From: Rhipidocladum racemiflorum
Taxonomy: Eukaryota; Streptophyta; Magnoliopsida; Poales; Poaceae
Assembly (NCBI GenBank): GCA_036346355.1
Contig: CM070580.1
Location: forward strand, 62,946,854 to 63,010,853
Direction of reading: 5' to 3'
DNA length: 64,000 bases
This document shows positions 1 to 10,019 of the stretch, one piece after another. The notes below the pieces were generated by a model, which saw only the letters and a list, made by a program, of their open reading frames with translations, did not search any database and was not told where the DNA came from. Made by a program: the position numbers and the translations under genes. Each line of letters begins with the position of its first letter. Position 1 is the first letter of the stretch.

Positions 1-1234
1 AAGAGTCAAATGGATGAACAACCAAGAGAGGAGCTCCTCCCTCCCTTTTATAGGAGGAGGAGGAGGAGGCAAGCCAAGGGGTGGCCGGCGCATGGGGGTT
101 GCCCCTTGCCCTCCCTCTCTTCATGTGAGTGATCTCTCCACTCACTTAAATCAACCCACTTTGGTTTCCATTAAAACCCCACTCAAGAAATGAAAGGTTT
201 TCTCCCATAAATAAATAAACATTTTTATTTCAGATATTTTAATATTTGTTAATTCTTTTAATTAACAAACATTAACATATACCCCCTTTAACTATTCCGA
301 TATCCCGAAACTATTCCGGCGATACTCGAAACTTGATCCTCAGATCTTGTCCATATTTTTCTCCTGTTTCGTATCCACTCAAATGCATCGATGAACCTTA
401 AGTGTGTCACCCTACGGTTCGTGAATAAAATGGACATGATTGAGACACCTCTCGATCAATAATCATCGGCGGGATCCGGAGATCCATAATGACTCCCATT
501 CACTCAACGATGAACTAGTGATCGTGTAAACCGTAAACTTGACATAACCAATTCCTTTTGTCTCACGATATTTTACTTGTCCGGATCCGATCATCGGTAT
601 CAACTATACCTAGTTCGATCCCGTTATCGACAAGTACTCTTTACTCGTTCCGTGATATGACATTCTTGTGACCTAGTCACGTGCTTGCAAGCGATGTCAA
701 TGTGATATCACCGAGAGGGCGGAGTATATCTCTCCGTCATCACGGATGGACAAATCCCACTCTTGATGCATGAGCCTCAACTAATACTTTCATAGTACCC
801 AAATCCATCTTTATAGTCACCGTGTTACGGAGTGACGTTTGATGTCATCAAAGTACTCTTCCGGAGTTAGTGATTGACATCATCTCATGGTCTAAGGAAA
901 AGAGCTATTTCGTATGTGTTTGATACAGCAACAAACTAAATGACTTGATCGTATTTGCTATACCAACTTGGGTGTATGTTCATCACATCATTCTTCTAAT
1001 GACATGACCCCGTTATTAACAACATCCAATGTTCATGATCAGGAAACCTTGATCATCAGTTAATCAACGAGCTAGTTTAAAAAGAGGCTTTACTAGGAAC
1101 CTTTTTGTTTATTAAACACACATGTATTAACGTTTCCTATTAATACAATTTTAGCATGAGAAATAAACATCTATTATAAACATGGAATATGATAATAAAC
1201 AATTTATTATTGCCTCTCGGGCATATTCCCTTCA
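1..1234 (-). mobile_element. Copia LTR fragment (SIRE/Maximus-like)
   Basis: The right edge reads, on the minus strand, as an LTR start (TGAAGGGAATATGCCCGAG) of the kind common in grass SIRE/Maximus-type copia elements. The sequence runs without a coding frame to the window start and contains a promoter-like TATA box in the same orientation near base 50. The internal domain, if present, lies to the left of the window, so it cannot be told whether this is a solo LTR. The family assignment rests on recall of the conserved LTR start and is moderately sure. Confidence 0.6.
45..52 (-). promoter_or_regulatory. TATA box inside copia LTR
   Basis: The minus strand reads TATAAAAG, followed by a GGAG-rich stretch, a usual arrangement for an LTR promoter at the U3/R boundary. 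It sits in the orientation expected from the LTR start at base 1234. Confidence 0.45.
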
Positions 1235-1966
1235 ATATGTTCTATCTGTCCAGTGAGCTACTTCAAGTTGGTTTATCCCTATATACATGTTTACATTATT
1301 TTAGATGATCAATTGATTAGCTAGGTTCTTAAACTACCAAATATTGAAATTGTTAATTTGAGGTATGGTTGTCACAAACAAGTCTTAGAACAATCTAAAT
1401 TCAATTTGAACTTATTACTAGTTGTATATCTCTTTTATTGTTTATTGTTATGTATTTGCTTAAATACTTGATTATGGGCTTACATGGTTTGATATTGTTA
1501 AATGTCATGTTTAAGTATTTTTGCTTATGCTTTGTTAACAATGATTTGTTATGGTTATTTAATATGACTAGAATTATTGTTAGGATAAATTTTCTAATGC
1601 CACAATTCTTACAATATACAAGAGGTAAGAGACTAGTCTCCAGCAGCCATGCACTTAGTGATGAGGAGTTCATAAGTTTGTCAGTATCACAGCGTGTATC
1701 GTAGGATCTAGCAGTTGTCTCCTCTCATCCTATTCCAATTCTCTAGCACACTACTACTGTATGTTTCCATTGAATGCTAATCCTCACCTGATTTCCAAAC
1801 TAATAACAACTAGCAATTTCATATCAACCAACAATATATTTTCTTATCTTGAATACAATAACTTAATAGTATCTTGCTTGTTGGAACCAAATATTTTTCC
1901 TACATCCCTCAACAGAACTTCTGTCATTAGTATATGTTGTTCGAAATTTTCATCTACTTAGATATT
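1235..1966. other. AT-rich interval, no gene seen
   Basis: Short open frames occur on both strands (for example 1438..1704 and 1401..1673) but overlap each other, have AT-driven composition and resemble no protein I know. Nothing else is supported here. Confidence 0.6.
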
Positions 1967-2672
1967 TCTGCGACGATATTTACAAGGCACAACCAGTTAT
2001 AGATTTTGTAATTGAATATCTAAACATCCAAGATGCATTGAGGCAACAGTTTGTCTAATCAAGACTGTCTTAAAATATAAACATTTGTAATGCTTTCATC
2101 TCCCTTCTTATTATAATGTTGATGGATTATAAGATAAAATCCATTTCATTCCATAGTTCGTCCTAAAAGGTGTCATGCACTGATTTATCGCTATCACTTT
2201 ATCCTCATCCCCAAATGAGAATAGTATAGGCAAACTTGCTTATTGAATTATAGAGTTTATTAACTCATTGTATGGAGTTGATTAAATTATCAGATAGTGT
2301 TGATTAATTCATCGTATATAGTTGATTAATTCATGCAAAAGACTCTATACGATGACTTAATTAACTCTATATAATGAGTTAATTAACTCTATAATTCAAG
2401 AAGTTAGGCTGCCTATGGTATTCTCATTCGGGGATAAGGATGGAGTGAAAGCGATAAATCAGAGCATGAGAGCGTTTATGACAAACTATGAAATGAAATG
2501 GATTTTTCCTTAAAAACCATCAATATTATCAAAAAAGGAAATGAAAGCGCTTTAAATGTTCATAGCTTAAGATGATCCTGATCTGACAAACTGTTGCCTT
2601 GATGCATATATGATATTTAGATATTCAATTACCAAATCTATAATTGGTTGTGCCTTGTAAATACCATTGCAG
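1967..2672. mobile_element. Fold-back MITE with long terminal inverted repeats
   Basis: The first ~200 bases (from TTTACAAGGCACAACCAG at about 1978) recur inverted at 2400-2665, ending with the matching CTGGTTGTGCC-type sequence slightly diverged. The arms stay aligned through the GAATATCTAAA and GGCAACAGTTTGTC blocks, so the whole unit can fold into one long hairpin. The centre (2225-2400) contains repeated GTTGATTAATTCAT and AGTTAATTAACTCTATA segments that are also mutually complementary. There is no coding frame. I saw no clear target-site duplication, so the exact ends and superfamily are open. Confidence 0.7.
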
Positions 2673-2716
2673 TAAAAATTTTGAGCAATAGATACTAATG
2701 ATGAAAGTTCTGCTGG

Positions 2717-2939
2717 GAGTGTAGGGAAAAAAGGGGATCACAGACGATTCTAGAACCATCTGTGATACTACAATACCACAGACGATTTCTAACTAGAACC
2801 ATTTGTAATGTTTATATCACATACGGTGACCAAACTATCTGTGATATGCTGTTATATCACTGACACATGGTCACAGACGGTTCAGAAAACCGTCTGTGAT
2901 AACGATTTTGTATCGTCTGTGATGTTGTTATCTATAGTG
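2717..2939. mobile_element. Miniature CACTA-derived element
   Basis: About 220 bp made almost entirely of alternating ATCACAGACGATT/AACCGTCTGTGAT-like motifs, the subterminal repeat type of CACTA elements. The right end reads TATAGTG, the complement of a CACTATA terminus; the left end (GAGTGTAGGG) is decayed. No coding capacity. The same motif type is used by CACTA B further along the window, so this may be a deletion derivative of a related family. Confidence 0.55.
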
Positions 2940-5070
2940 GCCATGCTTTAGTTTGGGATACGAACAAATGGGTTTACTGTTTGTAATGAATTTAAACGTT
3001 AGACATATTGGAAATAATTATTGGACATGTTAAAAAAATTGTGATCTTTATAAAAATAAATCTATAATTTTGATGCGGGTGATTATTGGCAATAAATGGA
3101 AGTGCATATAATATGTATGTAGATATGGGGAGATTTATCGTCCAGATCAATCAAGGACTGAACATAGTGTTGCATGATCCAAGAAAAAATTATAACCACG
3201 AGTGATGGTATGGGACATCCTTAACCTATTAAGTTACTTAGAACTATCTTTGCACATTGGAAGGCTGAAGTAGTACGGGCTGTTCCATTTTGGATTACTT
3301 GTAGTGGCTACCATACCGAGGTGTGGGTAAATGCATAACAATGCAACGGTGTACACCTTGCTATAGGGAGAAATGGTTATTATTTGAGCTCAAAATTTAT
3401 GTGATTTATGTGAATGTTTATTTCTGCCGCCATAGTAGGGTTTATCGTCATTGGGCTGGTGCCAAGCTAGGGCTGGGTAATGTAATGATTCTATATGATC
3501 TCTCCGCGACACACTAAACGAAGTGTGTTAATTTGCAATGCAAAAAGAGTTGATCATTCCTTGTGGATAAAACTGTACACCTCTACAGAGTTCAAATCTT
3601 TTAAAAAGCCGTACCCACGATTATGAGTAACTTGGTGAACTGACACTAGTTACATGTTTTCTTTTTTTCAAATAAAATGGAATGAATGGTTTGACAGAGG
3701 ATTATATTATTTACCTTTCATTTATGATATATTTAATTCTACCATATATTGGCCTTGGACGATTCGATGCTATTAAAGGACTGTGAGTTATTTATTCATT
3801 TATATTATTCTTACTTCTTATTTTATACTATCAATTGGTTTCACAAAAATTCGCTTTCAATCTATTATGCAGTATTTTCAATTCAGTTTGGCTCCATGCA
3901 AAATAACCGTATAGCCTTTCTCTTGTTACAGCCCGCATATATTTTAGGTTTTGTAAACACTTCAAGTCTTGTTAAGTACACAATGTACTCAACCTTGATA
4001 TTATTATTGTTTTTAGGGGAAGGTACAAAAAAACCTCGACAAAACTTTCTATACCACAGGATACAGGGAATCTATTAATGAGCTTTCTACGATTTATAAC
4101 TTGCTAGTTGTCCGAGACTCCGAGGGTTATATGGCACACTGCAAGATTTTTGGTTTTCTGTTGTACTCAATTCAACTTTACTGGTCATATTGTATAAATA
4201 CTTTCGCTATTAAATGTAATATATTGTGTATGAATGTGATTTTAATTCTGTAAATGTGCATGCTAACTAGGGATCATAGGGCTAGCATAGTAAGCACATG
4301 AAACATATTGTTGGTATTTTGTACCAAAAATAAGGATGTTACAATGCGCGCGGGATAGTTTTCTCATGTTGCGCATATATCCTTCCAACACTAACCAAGA
4401 TTAGACCAAAAGTTTTAAGAAATATCTGCAAGCTAGCATATCCTTTTAATAAAGGCAGACACCATGCACAAATGCTTTAGTTGCAAGAATCTTTCCAACA
4501 CTAACCTGATCCTGATTCCTGACACACAAACATGAAGCATCTGCGTTGATTCTTGTGTAGTCCTGAACAATTTTCATAAATCTTAAATAACATTATTTTA
4601 CCCTGATCCTAAGCATTTGTGCATACTAAAGCTAGAGTAGCACACTGGGATCTCGTGACTTGTCTCTATGTTATAAGCATAGTTACGAGAAAAGTCGCAG
4701 TATAAAATTTGGGTTTAAAGTTCACCATTTTTTCTTTTAATTTTCATCGCGAACACGAACTCCATACCCTCAATCAGTTTGGGTTCGACGAATCCGATTC
4801 ACAGTTCATAAGAATTTACAGCAAATCCGGTAACTATATTCATATATTCATAAGTAGGCCAGATTAAATTTTGCTGTCATCATCCAGCGAGCAATTCTAG
4901 CTCACGTGTGTTGTGAGGTTTCAAGATGAACACAATCACACAATAAAGCGGTAGAAGATATGCTAGCTAGCTGCACATTAACCAGCAATAATTCATGCCA
5001 TCTTCCCCAAATCTGTCAGAATAATTACTTTTCACATATGGCTAGCTGCAATCTGTTCATCCACGCTGGT
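2940..5070. other. AT-rich intergenic DNA upstream of the MADS-box gene
   Basis: No recognisable gene. The longest frame (3749..4078, plus) is rich in Phe, Tyr, Leu and Ile, as expected from AT-rich noncoding DNA, and matches no family I know. The proximal 1 kb before 5078 is the presumed promoter region of the MADS-box gene; it contains CACGTG-like and GCTAGC clusters (4960-5050) of unknown meaning. Confidence 0.5.
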
Positions 5071-5077
5071 CCTCCGG

Positions 5078-5084
5078 TATAAAG
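5078..5084 (+). promoter_or_regulatory. TATA box of the MADS-box gene
   Basis: TATAAAG lies 80 bases upstream of the ATG at 5164 and is followed by a CT-rich leader (CCTCCCCTTCCTTCG, TTCTCTCTTG) of the kind seen at plant transcription starts. A start near 5110 would give a 5' leader of about 55 bases. Confidence 0.6.
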
Positions 5085-5163
5085 ACACCACGCCTCCCCT
5101 TCCTTCGATTCGTAGCTACCTTCTCTCTTGCTACGTACAGAGCGATCCGATCAGAGTTTGGTC

Positions 5164-5916
5164 ATGGCTCGCAGGAAAGTGAGCTTGCAGTGGATCGCCA
5201 ACGACGCGAACCGGCGCGCGACGTTGAAGAAGCGCCGCAAGGGCCTGATGAAGAAGGTGAGAGAGCTGGCCACGCTGTGCGACATCGACGCGTGCGTCGT
5301 GGTTTACGGCGAGGACGAGTCGACGCAGCCGGAGGTGTGGCCGTCGGCCCAGGAGGCGGCGCGCATCGTCGCCCGCTTCAAGGCCATGCCGGAGCTGGAC
5401 CAGTACAAGAAGATGATGAACCAGGGGGAATTCCTCCAGCAGCGCATCGCCAAGCTCCAGGATCAGCTGCACAAGGCGGAGCGCGACAACCGCGAGCGCG
5501 AGACCACGCTCCTCCTGCACGACGCCATCGCCAGCCGCCGCCCAGGCCTCGTGGGCCTCACCATCGAGCAGCTCACCAGCCTCGGTTGGATGGTGGAGAT
5601 GCGCCTCAAGAGCGTCAAGAACCGGATCGAATACCTGCGTGGGCAGGGCCTCTCGGCGCCGCCGCCGGCGGCGCCCATGCCGCTGGTGCTGCCTTACGCC
5701 ACCAGCGACACAGACTTGGAGGCGCCGTACCTGCTGGGATGGCCCATGGATGTGGTCCAGGTCGGAGGGGACCTTGGCGCCGTGGTGTACAGCGGCTTCG
5801 GCGGTGTCAACGGGAGCTATGGCAGTGCCGGCGCCGGGTGTGACATGATGCAGTTTGGCGGTATGGATGCAGGACTCGCGTGGGGTGATCCGGGTCCTTC
5901 CTTCCCTCCCATGTGA
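5164..5916 (+). CDS. Type I (M-gamma) MADS-box transcription factor, AGL80/PHERES-like
   Basis: A 250-residue, single-exon nuclear DNA-binding protein. Residues 1-60 form the MADS (SRF-type) domain: basic N-terminus MARRKVSLQWIANDANRRAT, the KKRRKGLMKKVREL helix, then LCDIDACVVVYG, which dimerises and inserts into the minor groove of CArG-type sites. The WIANDANRRATLKKR signature and the following PEVWPS and MPELDQYKKM motifs (residues 65-90) mark the M-gamma group of type I factors, which act in female gametophyte and endosperm development. Residues 90-165 are helical and Leu/Glu/Arg-rich, a probable dimerisation region; the rest is Pro/Gly-rich and low in complexity. There is no K-box, as expected for type I. 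The ATG at 5164 is chosen because it starts the canonical MADS N-terminus; the frame extends 12 codons upstream without an ATG. High G+C contrasts with the AT-rich flanks. Function in endosperm is inferred from the family. Confidence 0.93.
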   Translation: MARRKVSLQWIANDANRRATLKKRRKGLMKKVRELATLCDIDACVVVYGEDESTQPEVWPSAQEAARIVARFKAMPELDQYKKMMNQGEFLQQRIAKLQDQLHKAERDNRERETTLLLHDAIASRRPGLVGLTIEQLTSLGWMVEMRLKSVKNRIEYLRGQGLSAPPPAAPMPLVLPYATSDTDLEAPYLLGWPMDVVQVGGDLGAVVYSGFGGVNGSYGSAGAGCDMMQFGGMDAGLAWGDPGPSFPPM

Positions 5917-6354
5917 GGAGGCTTCGTTGTGCATGCATGCATGGCTCTGGCTGCATGCTCACCAAAATAATACTGCCTTGGTTGATTTTTATAAAGCCTA
6001 ATAGAAAAGGGTTTGCTCGCGATTCGTATTTAACGGAAGCCTCCTTATGTAAAATGGCGAATGAGGGGTCTAAACGCGAATCGGGAAAAAAAATCTTCCA
6101 CTCACATAAAATAGCAAAGGATGTCTTCGTAATTTGGAAGGATCTATCCGCGATTTGGAGGAATAAATGGGTTTTTTGGGAAAATTGAAGGGGGTGAGGT
6201 GGAGGCTTGAGGAGGCTTGAAACCTCCCGGATGTAATGGAGGGATAATTTGGTTTGTATTCTTGTTGGAAATTATTATTATAAGGCATGCATGATCTTTA
6301 ATGCTACTTTATGTCTAATGCCCCTATTTATTTCTTTTTTTTCCCCAAACATTA
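5917..6354. other. 3' flank of the MADS-box gene
   Basis: Presumed 3' UTR and downstream DNA. I see no further gene. A weak A-rich polyadenylation context (AATAATAC near 5966) lies about 50 bases after the stop, but the true end cannot be fixed from sequence. Confidence 0.4.
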
Positions 6355-6356
6355 TA

Positions 6357-6621
6357 CTCCTTCCATCCAAGTTTATAAGGCTTATTTTTTTGAATGATTT
6401 TATCCATAAATATAAGATGTATATCATATTTTATTGCAAAATTAGTGTGATGTTTCTCTATACCCCTAATAAATATTTAACTTAATTTGTATTCTCTACA
6501 TACATACATGCATTGAGTATAATGCCTAATGATAATAATTAGGGGTAATCTAGTCATTTTCAATGCCTTCTTGGTCTATGTGTTAAGAAGAAATACGTTT
6601 TATAAACTTCAACGGAGAGAG
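6357..6621. mobile_element. Stowaway-like MITE, TA-flanked
   Basis: Begins CTCCTTCCATCCAAGTTTATAAGG and ends with the inverted partner (CTTCAACGGAGAGAG), each end next to a TA dinucleotide. This is the CTCCCTCCGTCC-type terminus of Tc1/mariner-derived Stowaway MITEs that often lie near grass genes. No coding frame. Confidence 0.7.
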
Positions 6622-6639
6622 TACATAATTTACCACACA

Positions 6640-6768
6640 AACTAATCTCTCTCATAATTCCAAACCAAAGGTACTTTAGTCATTCTCTTTGGTATCTTTC
6701 TCAATCTTAAAGCTTTCTTAATCTATGTGCCTAGTCAAAATACGCCCTATAAAAAACAATAGAGGGAG
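6640..6768. repeat. Partial second copy of the neighbouring MITE
   Basis: The stretch from about 6660 to AGAGGGAGTA at 6770 repeats the right half of the element at 6357..6621 (CTTAATCTATGTGCCTAGTC against CTTGGTCTATGTGTTAAG, then ATACG..CTATAAA and the GAGGGAGTA terminus). It abuts the next MITE directly. Confidence 0.5.
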
Positions 6769-6770
6769 TA

Positions 6771-7024
6771 CTCCCTTGGTCATAAATAGTTGTCATTTTA
6801 GATACAAATACCGTCAAACTTTTAAAATTTTGATTGTCAATATCTTTTTAAATATTTAATTTGGAACATGAAAATTATATGTGTAGATTTATCTCGATAG
6901 TAAATTCATAATATCATAATATTGTTTGTCCTATAAGTATATTATAATTGAAATTAATGATCAAAATTATGTTTTAAAGACCGTATCCATATCCAAAACA
7001 ACAACTATTTACTAATGGAGGGAG
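6771..7024. mobile_element. Second Stowaway-like MITE, TA-flanked
   Basis: Starts CTCCCTTGGTCATAAATAG and ends inverted with CTATTTACTAATGGAGGGAG, flanked by TA at 6769-6770 and 7025-7026. The inner arms (TTGTCATTTTAGATAC and the partner GTATCCATATCCAAAACAAC) also pair. No coding frame. Confidence 0.75.
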
Positions 7025-7026
7025 TA

Positions 7027-8394
7027 CTTTACTTTCGCGTGCAAGGATGAACCTTCTTCAAGATATTACATGGGGTAGCACCAGTTCTGAAGTTGATCGA
7101 GGAGGTTAGTGGAATGAAAGTTACTGGCTCATGTCATTTACCAGTATGGATCCTATTTTTGTACTGCATATGTCATATGTTATGTCTAAATTGTCTTATA
7201 TATCATATGTTGTGTTTAAATTGGCTTTGAGTTAATTATTGTCCGGATGTCATAAGGAGACAACTAGCGGCCGGACGGTTGATCCGGGTGCTAGCGTCGG
7301 ACAGTTCCGTACGTGTCTGTTGGATGTTCATAACGGCAGCTCCTCCATCGTCCGATCCTCCAAGATTAGGTGCAACATGAGACGATCCCCACGGAACAAA
7401 AGAAACGGAAAATTTAATGATTTGCCCGTTTTAGCGATGGATTTGATGTTTACTCTACGATATGTTACTGACATCCCTGCCCTGGGTTTATATATCAGTA
7501 AGACATGCATGATAAAGCAAATCATTAATTTCCATAAATTTAATGGGGCAAATCATCAAATCTACTACAGGCAACCAAAAAAAATTGCCGTGCAATAAAA
7601 CCTACAAAGCACTGTTTTTCTCCTTTCTTTGCAGCCACAGCAATCCAAACCCCAGTGCAGCAACGAATCCAATAGATAGCAACCAGATAAATACCGTTTT
7701 GCAACAAAAAAATCATACACTCAAGCATCACAACATTTGAGACAACTTTACGAACGTTTTGATTTCATAAGTGCAACCATCAATAACAACAGTTGCAACA
7801 TCGATATTTAAAAAAAAAAAAACCTATTTCAAGAATTTGTTATTGCAACATTAAAACATATAGCCCCCAAAATCACAAAACACCTATTGCAGCAAAAATA
7901 TCTATAGCTGCAACAAACAACTGTCTCAAACTTGCCCACTATTTGTGCTTCACTCGAGAGGCAACCAAAATGCATCTAAGGAAGCTACCTCTGGGAGATG
8001 ATTATGTGGTACAAGATGCCGATGCTCTTCGACTCACTCCCGCTCGAAAGAAAGTAGTGCTATCCACTGCAGGGCTAGCTCCCCAATCCTTCCTGGAGCA
8101 CTGCCCTTTGACCCTGTGCTATGTTAGGAGAGAGATGGTTGGGGGCATATCTTTAGCTCGAGCAGCATCCGCTCCCGCTTGCTCTTATCTTAGTCCTCTA
8201 ACGCCGTCAAGCTCGGCATCTCGCTCTGGAATGTCTGTAACACACTAGTCCAACAAAAAGCTCAGAATGTCACGACTACACTTTTCACTCTAAATTTCAA
8301 TAATAATATTTACAATTACAACAACATATCTCTAAATAAAATTGTATAACAATCTATCCTAGAGCGAGCGTAGAACTTCTCCGAGCTGGTGCTA
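7027..8394. other. Unassigned interval
   Basis: A 151-residue plus-strand frame at 7793..8248 is open, but its first half is A-rich and low in complexity and the second half (from about 7970) resembles no family I recognise. The GC-richer patch 7250-7330 contains repeated CCGGAC/GTCCGG elements. I support no gene here. Confidence 0.4.
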
Positions 8395-9119
8395 TAGGAT
8401 AGCATACATGCTCTCAACATGTCTTTAGGATTTGATTAGTCCTTTTTGTTTGACCTTTTGTTTGAGGGTGGAAAGCCGTGCTAAAGTTTAGCTCAATTCC
8501 CAAAAGACTGTGCAAGCTTTCCCAAAAACACAAGGTGAATTAAGGACCTCGATCAAAAACTAATGTCTTAGGCATACTATGCAAATGAATGGTGTTGTCC
8601 AAATAGAGCTTAATGAGCTTATATCCTTGATAAGTGGTTTTTGCTGGAATAAAATGAGCCACTTTAGTTAACCAGTCAATGATAACCCATATAGAGTCAT
8701 GCCACTTTCGGGTCCTAGGCAAACCGGTAATAAAGTCCATACCGATATCATCTTATTTTCATTCTAGAACTTTCAGAGGTTGGAGAAGTCTGGATGGTTG
8801 CTGATGCTCAGATTTAACCCATTGAGATACGTACGTCGCAAATGGCAACATATACAGCAATGTCTCTCTTAATGCCGGGCCACCAATATTATCGCTGTTA
8901 GATCTTGATACATCTTTGTACTCTTAGGGTGAATGGAGAGTAGTGAATCATGAGCTTCTTTGAGAATTAACTTATTGATTCTTTGATCATTCGGGACATA
9001 CATTTGTTCTCCATGCATCGTTACTCAATTGGAGCCTTCGATGAATTTTTAATTGACATCGGGTCCCAACTCGCGCTTGATTTCAACAATGGCTTCATCT
9101 TTGAGTTGTGCAGCGTTAA
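8395..9119 (-). pseudogene. Ty3/gypsy integrase fragment (3' part of interrupted element H)
   Basis: Minus-strand remains of a retrotransposon integrase. Coming from 9119 down, the HHCC-region neighbourhood is decayed and holds stops; the catalytic-core start is clear at 8740-8540 (MDFITGLPRTRKWHDSIWVI, then DWLTKVAHFIPAK), carrying the first core Asp of the D-D-E enzyme. A usual VDRLTK segment reads IDWLTK. The frame breaks before the last catalytic Glu. This is the downstream end of a pol whose RNase H and RT parts lie at 14026..14926 and 35020..35244, separated by later insertions. Confidence 0.75.
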
Positions 9120-10019
9120 CCTAATGTAACACCCTAGCACCAAATGTGCCCAGAGTGTCACCAAAACAAAAGCAATTACTCAGACTTTCCTATTTTCTAA
9201 AAAAAATGGCAAGACTTACGTACCATACTAACCAGACATCCACTCAGCAGACAACAAGAACATTTAGATAACATGAACTTAAGATACAAAAGCAAAACCC
9301 AACATATCACCATACAACCATCAACTTCTTATAAGGCTAATTAGATAAGAGCAAGTACTTCGAACATAGCACCAGCCAAAAGAGAAATATTACAATGATT
9401 CTAGCTACATGGATATTCAGTGTGAGTGAAGTAATACTAAGCCCTTTCCCAAAATACCGCTCTGCAGGAACCTAAAATAAAACATCACAAAACAAGAGTG
9501 AGTTCATACAACTCAGCAAATGTATCATCATAATAATGCAAGTAACTTACAACAAGATATTAAAACAATTGTAACATGGTAAGACCCTTGCACAAGAGAT
9601 CAACATCATAACATAACAAGGGTTTCTCTTTAATCATGCAATGCAATATGCATGCTCATAATGCCCATTTCATAGCTAATACCGGTATTGCTAGATGTTC
9701 ACCCGTCAGTGTGCACCCTCTCATTCCCATCCAGCCCGAGGAGGAGCCTACCGAAGTAGGTCTTTCATGTCTCACTACGTGTGAGAGATAGAGGTCCACT
9801 CGGGACATCTCTTCTGTTATGTATGCACATATGCAAATGAGATGAATTAAAGTGCAGATTGCATTATCATCACCGTAACATATCCATAATCATTGACATT
9901 AACTTAGATTCATACACTTAGCATTTGCATCATCACAGGCAACTTCATAATCATATTTATAACTATCAACATAACTAAGATCAGTAGTAAAGCAGACCAC
10001 AAAATCCTTATAGTAATAG

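Noticed and set aside
2717..2939. TSD for the mini-CACTA
   Set aside because: Flanking triplets do not match with the decayed left end, so no TSD is claimed.
3749..4078. 109-residue plus-strand frame as a small membrane protein
   Set aside because: Hydrophobicity follows from AT-rich DNA. There is no promoter, no homologue recalled and no codon bias.
5131..5934. Long minus-strand frame opposite the MADS-box gene
   Set aside because: It is a GC-driven shadow of the coding strand with no family resemblance.
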